Assembly: GCA_947178565.1 (NCBI GenBank)
Contig: CAMWYV010000040.1
Location: forward strand, 1-7,813
Length of the DNA stretch: 7,813 bases
Source of the DNA: an uncultured Porphyromonadaceae bacterium
GTDB taxonomy: Bacteria; Bacteroidota; Bacteroidia; Bacteroidales; Muribaculaceae
Direction: 5' to 3'
Positions within the stretch are counted from its first letter, which is position 1; the number at the start of each line of letters is the position of its first letter. A program made the translations under genes and the position numbers. The notes below the pieces were generated by a model. The model saw only the letters and a program-made list of their open reading frames with translations, searched no databases and was not told the origin of the DNA. This document shows positions 1-6,037 of the stretch, piece after piece.

Positions 1-1196
1 GTATATATTACCCCGCCAAAGCTGAATTTACTGCTGATAATCAAATAACACTTACAAATATGGATATTACAAACCCGCGCTTCGTGCGCTATGCATGGCA
101 GCCTTTCACAAGAGCCAATGTTGTTAATGATGAGGATCTTCCTGCATCTACTTTCAAAATCGAGATTACCGAGACTCCCGACAGCGAGGATGGAATTGCA
201 TCCGGTGTAAGCGCGGCGTTTGCGGGAACTGTCGCCGGTAAGGTTATCAAAGCCGGAGGCTGTAACTTTCCCGTCAATCCCATGGCTCCCGGTAGCGTGA
301 AGAAATTCTATCAGGCTATATATGAACTCATTCCGCAGGCTGACGGCTCAATTGTGAGCAAGAAAATCGGTATGCTGCCGGAGGCTATCGCATACGGCGC
401 TGCTGTTACAACCCCGCAGGGTGTGGTGGCAATTGGCGGTACTACAGCTGAAAAGGCACTCTCGTCAGTGCTGCTCATTTCTCTGGATGATAGAGGCGGC
501 GCTGTTGTTACAGAGCTACCCTCTATGCCTGTGACGGTTGACAATACATCGGCAGCTTATCTTGATGGCAAGGTATATGTTGCCGGTGGAAATATTGCCG
601 GAGCACCATCCAATGCGCTTTATGTTCTTGATATGAACAAACTTTCCGACGGTTGGAAACAGCTCAAGTCGTTCCCCGGCAATCCGAGAGTGCAGCCTGT
701 TCTCGCAGCGTCAAAAGATGCAAAAGGTAAATCTAAACTTTATATGTGGGGCGGTTTCGCCGGAAAAGGTGAGAACCGCGAGGCATCACTGAATACAGAC
801 GGACTAATGTTTGATCCCGCATCCGGCAAATGGTCTGCTATTCCCGCTCCGGTTAATACCAAAGGTGAGCAGGTGAGCACAGGTGGTGGTATCGCAGTCA
901 CTATCCCTGACGGCAGAATTGTTGTAACCGGGGGAGTAAATAAGGATGTGTTCCTTGAAGCTCTCAGAAATCAGGCTCCCGATTATCTCTCGCATCCAAT
1001 AGAATGGTATCGCTTCAATGACCTTGCTCTTGTGTTTGAGCCCAAGACAGAGAAATGGAGCATAGGTGCTGTTGACAGCGAGATGGCTCGTGCGGGAGCC
1101 GCCGCCGCTCTTACTCCCGAAGGAGAAATCTGGCTGATAGGAGGAGAACTAAAACCGAGAATCCGCACCCCAAAAATCTCTAAGGTTAAACTTTAA
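1..1196 (+). CDS. Sialate O-acetylesterase (C-terminal tail) fused to cyclically permuted NanM-like mutarotase; 5' partial
   Basis: The frame is open from base 3 to the TAA at 1194-1196, so 397 residues are visible and the true start lies left of the window. The ATG at 60 is internal. The first ~55 residues, with VRYAWQPF and LPAS, look like the end of a SASA-type sialate O-acetylesterase, which removes O-acetyl groups from sialic acid. The rest matches the permuted mutarotase family related to E. coli NanM, which speeds anomer interconversion of N-acetylneuraminate. It contains six Gly-Gly strand motifs (AGGCNFP, IGGTT, AGGNIAG, WGGFAG, TGGVN, IGGEL), as expected for a six-bladed Kelch propeller. 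Its stop overlaps the next start in TAATG, so the two genes are probably translationally coupled. Signal peptide and esterase catalytic residues are out of view. Mutarotase assignment is firm; the esterase fusion rests on the short tail. Sialic acid as substrate is family inference. Confidence 0.85.
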   Translation, partial: IYYPAKAEFTADNQITLTNMDITNPRFVRYAWQPFTRANVVNDEDLPASTFKIEITETPDSEDGIASGVSAAFAGTVAGKVIKAGGCNFPVNPMAPGSVKKFYQAIYELIPQADGSIVSKKIGMLPEAIAYGAAVTTPQGVVAIGGTTAEKALSSVLLISLDDRGGAVVTELPSMPVTVDNTSAAYLDGKVYVAGGNIAGAPSNALYVLDMNKLSDGWKQLKSFPGNPRVQPVLAASKDAKGKSKLYMWGGFAGKGENREASLNTDGLMFDPASGKWSAIPAPVNTKGEQVSTGGGIAVTIPDGRIVVTGGVNKDVFLEALRNQAPDYLSHPIEWYRFNDLALVFEPKTEKWSIGAVDSEMARAGAAAALTPEGEIWLIGGELKPRIRTPKISKVKL

Positions 1197-1960
1197 TGGA
1201 AAGAAAATTAGATCTTTCAGTCGCAAACTATGGCAGTACGCGCGATGAGCGGTATGCTCTCGCCGTGCTGCCGTGGGGAGCTACTGAGCCGCATAATCTG
1301 CATCTGCCTTATCTCACGGATGCTATTCTGAGCCATGATGTGGCTGTGGATGCCGCACGCATAGCCCGGGATAGATATGGATTTAATGTGATGGTGATGC
1401 CCCCGATGCCTCTCGGAGCACAGAATCCCGGTCAGCGTGATTTGAAATTTTGTGTGCACTACCGACACGCAACACAGATGGCTGTACTCACAGATATTGT
1501 TTCTTCGCTTCATAATCAGGGGCTTAACAAGTTAGTGATTATAAACGGTCACGGTGGAAACAGCTTCAAAGGTATGATACGCGATCTGGCGGTAGATTAT
1601 CCCGATATGCTGATTGCATCCAGCGAATGGTTTAAGGTTCTTCCGGCAAAGCAGTTCTTTGACAATCCAGGAGATCATGCCGATGAACTTGAAACCTCTG
1701 TTATGATGCACTATCATCCCGAACTTGTAAATCTAAGTGAGGCGGGAAATGGTGAATATACCGGATTTTCAGCCAAAACCCTTGCTGATGGAGTTGCTTG
1801 GGTGCCTCGGAACTGGAATAAAGTCAGCACGGATACCGGTATTGGAGATCCGGCTCTTGCAACCGCGGAAAAAGGTAAGGCGTTTGCAGATGCTGTTGCT
1901 GAGAAATATGCGGAACTCTTCAATGACCTTGTAAATAGCAAAATCTATATTGCTGAGTGA
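1196..1960 (+). CDS. Creatininase-family metal-dependent amidohydrolase
   Basis: A 254-residue protein of the creatinine amidohydrolase family (Pfam Creatininase), close to the usual 240-260 residues. The N-terminal metal motif is present with family spacing: E31, H33, H36 and D42 in GATEPHNLHLPYLTD. The loop NGHGGN (117-122) carries H119, and DHADELETS (160-168) supplies the late His/Glu pair. These residues suggest an active enzyme with a two-metal site. No signal peptide is visible, so it is probably cytoplasmic. The family opens cyclic amides or removes formyl groups (creatininase, the archaeal FAPy deformylase ArfB) and includes the peptide-processing protein MftE; the substrate here cannot be read from sequence. 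The ATG shares a base with the preceding stop (TAATG). Its place between a sialate esterase-mutarotase and fucO suggests a carbohydrate-derived amide or lactam, but that is speculation. Confidence 0.88.
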   Translation: MERKLDLSVANYGSTRDERYALAVLPWGATEPHNLHLPYLTDAILSHDVAVDAARIARDRYGFNVMVMPPMPLGAQNPGQRDLKFCVHYRHATQMAVLTDIVSSLHNQGLNKLVIINGHGGNSFKGMIRDLAVDYPDMLIASSEWFKVLPAKQFFDNPGDHADELETSVMMHYHPELVNLSEAGNGEYTGFSAKTLADGVAWVPRNWNKVSTDTGIGDPALATAEKGKAFADAVAEKYAELFNDLVNSKIYIAE

Positions 1961-1997
1961 TTACAGTGCCCAACTTATAAACTTATTTCAATATATC

Positions 1998-3152
1998 ATG
2001 GTAAACAGATTTATACTTAACGAAGTATCTTATTTCGGACCCGGGGCGAGAAAAGAACTCCCGGCAATAGTTGAACGCCTTGGAAAGAAAAAGGCATTGG
2101 TTGTTACCGATAAAGGTTTGGTGAAGTTCGGTGTCGCTAAAATGGTGACCGATGTGCTTGATGAAGCCGGAATACCTTACGATGTGTTCAGTGAGGTAAA
2201 GCCTAACCCTACAGTAAGGAATGTTAAGGATGGCATAGAGGCATTCAAGGCTTCCGGCGCTGACTTCATAATCGCTATAGGAGGCGGTTCGTCTATGGAT
2301 ACGGCTAAGGGTATTGGTATTGTCATCAATAATCCTGAGTTTTCCGACATAGTGTCGCTCGAAGGATGTGCGCCCACAAAGAACAAGAGTGTGCCTATCG
2401 TTGCTCTACCCACAACGGCAGGTACTGCGGCGGAAACCACTATCAACTATGTCATTATAGACGAGGAGAAACACAAGAAAATGGTTTGCGTTGACCCCAA
2501 CGATATTCCTGCGGTTGCTGTAATAGATGCCGAGCTCATGTACTCGCTACCGAAAGGGTTGACCGCTGCCACCGGAATGGATGCGCTTACACATGCTATT
2601 GAAGGCTATATCACCCGCGGTGCATGGGAAATGTCGGATATGTTTGAAATTGAGGCTATCCGCATGATTAGCAAATATCTTCCTGTCGCTGTGAGTGAAC
2701 CCACAAACCCGGAAGGGCGCAACGGTATGGCACTCGCTCAGTATATCGCAGGCATGGCTTTCTCAAATGTCGGTCTCGGTTTGGTTCATGGAATGGCGCA
2801 CCCGATGGGCTCGCTGTTTGATGTTCCTCACGGAGTTGCAAATGCTCTTCTTCTGCCGACAATAATGGAATTCAATATGCCGGCTTGCCTGGATAAATAT
2901 CCTGCGATAGCTCAGGCTATGGGTGTGGATATTGCCGGAATGAGCAAGCAGGAGGCTTCTCAGGCAGCGGTTGAGGCGGTGCGTAAACTTTCCCTCGAAG
3001 TTGGTATTCCGCAGACTCTTAACGAGCTTGGTATAACAGAAAATGACATTCCCGCGCTTGCGGAACAGGCGCTTGCAGATGTATGCACTCCCGGCAATCC
3101 ACGTGAAGTTATCCTTGACGATATTGTCACCCTGTATAAAAAGTGCCTTTAA
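1998..3152 (+). CDS. fucO: Lactaldehyde reductase / L-1,2-propanediol oxidoreductase, iron-dependent
   Basis: A 384-residue group III iron-dependent alcohol dehydrogenase, about the length of E. coli FucO and very similar to it from MVNRFILNE onward. It would reduce L-lactaldehyde, from fucose or rhamnose breakdown, to L-1,2-propanediol with NADH in the cytoplasm. Visible motifs are the nucleotide-binding GGGSSMD (95-101), the family block PTTAGTAAE (138-146) and the iron ligands D195, H199, H264 and H278, with the same spacing as in FucO (D/H four apart, H/H fourteen apart). The ATG at 1998 is chosen because FucO proteins start at this point. A TTG at 1950 would add 16 unrelated residues and overlap the previous gene. 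There is no clear Shine-Dalgarno, as usual in Bacteroidetes. It is the last gene of the operon. Other short aldehydes or diols remain possible substrates. Confidence 0.93.
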   Translation: MVNRFILNEVSYFGPGARKELPAIVERLGKKKALVVTDKGLVKFGVAKMVTDVLDEAGIPYDVFSEVKPNPTVRNVKDGIEAFKASGADFIIAIGGGSSMDTAKGIGIVINNPEFSDIVSLEGCAPTKNKSVPIVALPTTAGTAAETTINYVIIDEEKHKKMVCVDPNDIPAVAVIDAELMYSLPKGLTAATGMDALTHAIEGYITRGAWEMSDMFEIEAIRMISKYLPVAVSEPTNPEGRNGMALAQYIAGMAFSNVGLGLVHGMAHPMGSLFDVPHGVANALLLPTIMEFNMPACLDKYPAIAQAMGVDIAGMSKQEASQAAVEAVRKLSLEVGIPQTLNELGITENDIPALAEQALADVCTPGNPREVILDDIVTLYKKCL

Positions 3153-3165
3153 ACGTTATACGTTT
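3151..3165. repeat. Small inverted repeat at the 3' end of fucO
   Basis: AAACGT-TAT-ACGTTT forms a perfect 6-bp stem with a 3-base loop directly at the fucO stop codon (TAA at 3150-3152), ahead of the main terminator. It might protect the mRNA end or be chance; no function can be assigned. Confidence 0.4.
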
Positions 3166-3178
3166 TAACTGACGCAAT

Positions 3179-3207
3179 AAAGCCGGATGGATTCACCGTC
3201 CGGCTTT
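3179..3207 (+). terminator. Rho-independent terminator of the esterase-mutarotase/creatininase/fucO operon
   Basis: A 12-bp stem (AAAGCCGGATGG / CCGTCCGGCTTT, with one G-U pair) closes a 5-base ATTCA loop and is followed by GCTTTTCT on the + strand. It lies 26 bases after the fucO stop. The flanking A/T bases also give CTTTATT on the other strand, so it may act in both directions and serve the convergent sensor gene that ends at 3255. Confidence 0.85.
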
Positions 3208-3254
3208 GCTTTTCTATCGGTATGTCTTTTACTGTGAGCTTATTTTTCAGTTTA

Positions 3255-4763
3255 TCATGGATGGAGTTCCAGGATGAATCTTGTACCGCTTGTGAATGTC
3301 TCATCTATTCGGAGATTACCATTCATCTTTGCTACTGTCAGGGAGCAGATTGGTAACCCAAGACCGTCACCTTCAGTGAGGTCTCTTACCGTAGAGAACG
3401 GTTTGAAGAGCGATTCACGAGCCTCTTCACTGATACCGCAGCCATTGTCTGTAACAATAAACTGAATGTTGTGCGGTCCGCGTTTCTTAAACTCGAGTGA
3501 AATCTTGCCGCCCGCGGGAGTATATTCGGCGGCATTGTTGAGAAGGTGACTCAACACCTTCCGCAGAGCCTCCTCATTTATCGGTGCGCTCATCTTGGGA
3601 GCGGTAACTGATACGGTGACATCGCTCGCGGTCTTGGGACGGATTTCATCTGCAACAGATTCGCAGAAGTCATAAACATTTACAGGTTCGGTGGGATAAA
3701 GCTCGGTCTGAGTAGCCTCCAGATCGGAAAGCTCCTGGATATGTCCGGCAAATTCCTTCAGCGCCTTAGCGGCAGGCAGATTGGCGGGAAGAGTATTCAG
3801 AGTCGGTTCCATTTGAGCCGAAATATTGGCAAGGAACATATTTTTAAGCTGATTGTGCTCCTGTGCTGTAGCAATCGCTTTTTTCTGACGGCGGCACCGT
3901 GCCATATATCTGAGAAGTGCGATGCTCACAAACACCAGAGCAGCGGCAACACCTCCGGCAAGAATGAGAAGTCCGATGATGATTGCGTTTTTAGCAGTGA
4001 TGGAGCTGTCGCGATCCGCAATGGTGGCATTTGCCTCATCAAGCTCTTTCTGCAGAGCTGCATGTTCCTGTACCGCTTTCACTTCAGCAACTGAGTCAGC
4101 CCATGCAACATATTTGTCGTATGCTTTCTGTGTGAGATGCGCATTTCCTGTTCTCACCGACATGTCGATGAGGTTGCGGTAACATTCTTTTGCGGTATCA
4201 AAGTCGTTTGCAGACAGATACAGTCCGATAAGTTTGTTTGCAGCCTCCTCGCCTTTATCATTCTGACCGAGGGAATAATACACCTTTACGCATTCGGTTA
4301 GGAAATCGACATTAAGCGCACTGTCATTGGCGGCTTCAACATGGGCACGCATCCTGTCCATCTGTTCTTTTGCGGCTTCCATACGGCGCATTTTTACATA
4401 CATTCTTTCGCGCTCTCTGGCAAGAAGGAAGTGGGATGCAGGAAGCTGGACATTATTCGCCTCCTCGTATGCTTTAAGATGAAATTCAGCACTGTTCAGA
4501 TGCTCAAACGCCTCTTTGAAGAAACCTTCGCGGTGATAAAGAGCCGACATATTCACAACCGCCTGAACTGCCTTGTCTATCTTGGATTCCGCGGCATAAG
4601 CCTTGTAAGCCTTGCCATACATATAGCGTGCGGTGGTATATTCTTTAGCCTGGAGTTTGGAATCGGCTTCTCTCACAAAATTATCTCCGGCAGACTGAGC
4701 AAACAATCCGGTAGCGGAAACAGAAAGCAGGGCTACCGCAAAAAATCTATATAATGTCTTCAT
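3255..4763 (-). CDS. Orphan TPR-type membrane sensor with degenerate histidine kinase core (pseudo-histidine kinase)
   Basis: A 502-residue protein. Residues 1-22 look like a signal peptide (hydrophobic FFAVALLSVSATG, cleavage likely after FA|QS). Residues ~27-225 are TPR-like helical pairs expected in the periplasm. A possible coiled-coil stalk (~226-256) leads to a membrane helix at ~259-285 followed by basic residues (RCRRQKK). The cytoplasmic part resembles a sensor kinase. Where kinases read ANISHEIRTPLN, this protein reads ANISAQMEPTLN, with A316 replacing the phosphoacceptor His. The following hairpin is short and rich in proline (P320, P326, P330). The ATPase domain keeps its motifs: N box HLLNNAAEYT (N410), G1 DNGCG (439-443), F box FKPF (453-456) and G2 GDGLGL (465-470). 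ATP binding thus looks possible, but classical autophosphorylation does not. No response regulator is adjacent. A promoter sits just upstream. The stimulus is unknown; fold assignment is strong. Confidence 0.88.
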   Translation of the reverse strand: MKTLYRFFAVALLSVSATGLFAQSAGDNFVREADSKLQAKEYTTARYMYGKAYKAYAAESKIDKAVQAVVNMSALYHREGFFKEAFEHLNSAEFHLKAYEEANNVQLPASHFLLARERERMYVKMRRMEAAKEQMDRMRAHVEAANDSALNVDFLTECVKVYYSLGQNDKGEEAANKLIGLYLSANDFDTAKECYRNLIDMSVRTGNAHLTQKAYDKYVAWADSVAEVKAVQEHAALQKELDEANATIADRDSSITAKNAIIIGLLILAGGVAAALVFVSIALLRYMARCRRQKKAIATAQEHNQLKNMFLANISAQMEPTLNTLPANLPAAKALKEFAGHIQELSDLEATQTELYPTEPVNVYDFCESVADEIRPKTASDVTVSVTAPKMSAPINEEALRKVLSHLLNNAAEYTPAGGKISLEFKKRGPHNIQFIVTDNGCGISEEARESLFKPFSTVRDLTEGDGLGLPICSLTVAKMNGNLRIDETFTSGTRFILELHP

Positions 4764-4810
4764 AAATAATGCAATCAGTAGTAATTAGGCAGGTATTTTC
4801 CCGCGGACTG

Positions 4811-4840
4811 CAAAGTTACTTCAAAAAATTCAATTCCAAA
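4811..4840 (-). promoter_or_regulatory. Bacteroidetes-type promoter for the sensor gene
   Basis: On the - strand TTTG (4840-4837) and TAACTTTG (4818-4811) are separated by 18 bases. This matches the Bacteroides sigma-ABfr consensus of a -33 TTTG and a -7 TAnnTTTG. Initiation would fall near 4803, leaving a leader of roughly 40 bases before the ATG at 4763. The start itself has no strong Shine-Dalgarno. Confidence 0.72.
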
Positions 4841-5007
4841 GCCAAAAATCGCTTCATCCCAAATTTTTAACACGAAAAACGCATACTTTTTTATTACAGA
4901 TGGATTTGTGTAGTTTATGGGATAATTACAGACGGGAGGCGAGAGAGATGGGAAGGATGCGGGTGAGGGTACGGAAGATGTAGCGGCTTCTTAATCAAAG
5001 ATGAAAA

Positions 5008-5025
5008 GTATATTTATAAATATAC
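5008..5025. repeat. Perfect 18-base AT-rich palindrome
   Basis: GTATATTTA is directly followed by its exact reverse complement TAAATATAC with no spacer. The symmetry suggests a dimeric repressor-type operator rather than an RNA hairpin, since there is no loop. It lies about 170 bases upstream of the sensor promoter and 28 bases beyond the glycosyltransferase terminator. AT-rich composition raises the odds of chance. Confidence 0.5.
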
Positions 5026-5052
5026 AACTTACTAAAATACAGTTCAAACAAA

Positions 5053-5080
5053 TTACCCGGCTCTTAAACGAACCGGGTAA
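5053..5080 (-). terminator. Terminator of the gcvPB-lpdA-glycosyltransferase operon
   Basis: A perfect 8-bp stem (TTACCCGG / CCGGGTAA) with a 12-base loop. On the - strand it is followed by TTTGTTTG. It starts about 50 bases after the glycosyltransferase stop codon (5132-5134), consistent with a single transcript ending here. Confidence 0.72.
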
Positions 5081-5131
5081 GGGTGTATAGACCAATTTGT
5101 TATCTTAAATGAAAGAGTGTGCCTACCTGCT

Positions 5132-6037
5132 TTAAGGACGTGGACGCGGAATCAACTTTGAGAGAGCTGCACGTAGTTGTGTGGCTATCCTTCGTTTCGT
5201 AGCTTTTGGTTCCACTGAGACTTGGTTCATTGCCTTAGTAATGTTGTCTATCGCGAAACTAAGCCCATTGCTTGCATCGGGAAAGTCAGTCCCGAGCCAG
5301 TCGATGAGACGCTGTCGCACGTCAAGTGACATATGTAAACGTTTGTAATTGTCGGTCATACTCCACGCGCTTCCGGACGTTTTCCGGTAGACTCCCATGG
5401 GACGGCGGAAGAAACGTATGTTACCTTTAGTCGCATAAAACATGTGCATGGCATAGTCCGGAGAAGTTATATCCTGCATCCATACGGGAAGGGATGTGAG
5501 ATCAATCAGGCTACGACGATAAACCACCGATGAATTGGTGATATAGTTGGATCTGCTGAGATGTCGGATATCGGTAAGCAGAGGAGTGTTACCGTTGCTG
5601 AGACTCATTTCCCGGGTGTCTTCGTAGTAATTAACCATGCGATGGAATGTGATTGCGCATTCCTGATGTTTTTCCATATACTTCACCTGTCGGGCAAGTT
5701 TTGAAGCGGCGAACCAGTAGTCGTCGGCATCGCATATTGCCATGTATCGCCCCTCGCAGAGGGGAAAGCCTGCAAGATAGTTACCTTGCAGACCGAGGTT
5801 GCGAGGATTGCGCATGGCTTTTATCATATCAGGGTACAACTGTCGGTATCGCTCTATGATGATAGGGGTATCATCAGTAGAGCAGTCGTCCATTATTATC
5901 AGTTCAAGACTGAATCCGATATGGTTGAGGGGAGTCGCCTGTTTCAGTACTCCCTTTATCGCTTCCTCGATGTAAGCCTCCTTGTTATAGGCTATCATTA
6001 TCACGCTTACCAGAGGGTTGTCTGTTGTCTGAGTCAT
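5132..6037 (-). CDS. Family 2 (GT-A) glycosyltransferase
   Basis: A 301-residue single-domain glycosyltransferase that moves a sugar from a nucleotide-sugar donor to an unknown acceptor. The N terminus has the classic GT2 opening VSVIMIAYNKEAYIEEAI (10-27). MDDCSTDDT (49-57) supplies the nucleotide-binding aspartates, and CDADDYW (102-108) holds the metal-binding DxD (D103, D105). TSPDYAMHMF (191-200) and MGVYRKTSGSAW (214-225) look like the acceptor-side part common in Bacteroidales envelope glycosyltransferases. The C terminus is basic (KRRIATQLRA ... IPRPRP) with no membrane helix, suggesting a cytoplasmic or membrane-surface enzyme. Its ATG overlaps the lpdA stop in ATGA (6034-6037), so it is probably translated by coupling with lpdA. 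It is the last gene of the operon. Donor and acceptor cannot be assigned. Confidence 0.9.
   Translation of the reverse strand: MTQTTDNPLVSVIMIAYNKEAYIEEAIKGVLKQATPLNHIGFSLELIIMDDCSTDDTPIIIERYRQLYPDMIKAMRNPRNLGLQGNYLAGFPLCEGRYMAICDADDYWFAASKLARQVKYMEKHQECAITFHRMVNYYEDTREMSLSNGNTPLLTDIRHLSRSNYITNSSVVYRRSLIDLTSLPVWMQDITSPDYAMHMFYATKGNIRFFRRPMGVYRKTSGSAWSMTDNYKRLHMSLDVRQRLIDWLGTDFPDASNGLSFAIDNITKAMNQVSVEPKATKRRIATQLRAALSKLIPRPRP

Larger units (their letters stand above)
4764..5131. other. Non-coding interval between the sensor gene and the glycosyltransferase
   Basis: These 368 bases contain no convincing gene on either strand. They hold the sensor promoter (4811-4840), a direct repeat ATTACAGAyGG at 4893-4903 and 4925-4935, a purine-rich + strand tract (4931-4980, 41 of 50 bases purine), an 18-base palindrome (5008-5025) and the glycosyltransferase terminator (5053-5080). 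The stretch 4850-5050 is long for a simple promoter in a compact region and could hold regulatory sites or a small RNA, but no promoter of the TAnnTTTG type pointing into it was found. Confidence 0.6.

Noticed and set aside
60..62. ATG at 60 as the start of a stand-alone mutarotase
   Set aside because: The upstream codons are open and encode esterase-like sequence that continues into the residues after ATG60; this Met lies within the esterase tail, not before the mutarotase domain.
1950..1997. TTG start giving a 400-residue FucO
   Set aside because: The extra 16 residues are unrelated to FucO N termini and overlap the previous gene; the ATG at 1998 matches the family start.
4341..4754. Open frame of 137 codons on the + strand, and another at 3741-4094
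   Set aside because: Both lie opposite the sensor gene, whose domain structure is continuous; neither has a promoter or recognisable domain.
3255..4763. Sensor gene as a pseudogene because of the missing His
   Set aside because: The frame is intact over 502 codons, the ATPase motifs are preserved and a good promoter is present, so loss of phosphotransfer rather than gene decay is more likely.
4948..4983. Eleven-codon reading frame (MGRMRVRVRKM) with GGGAGG eight bases upstream
   Set aside because: It follows from the purine-rich tract, no promoter is seen before it, no + strand gene follows that it could attenuate, and Bacteroidetes rarely depend on Shine-Dalgarno sites.
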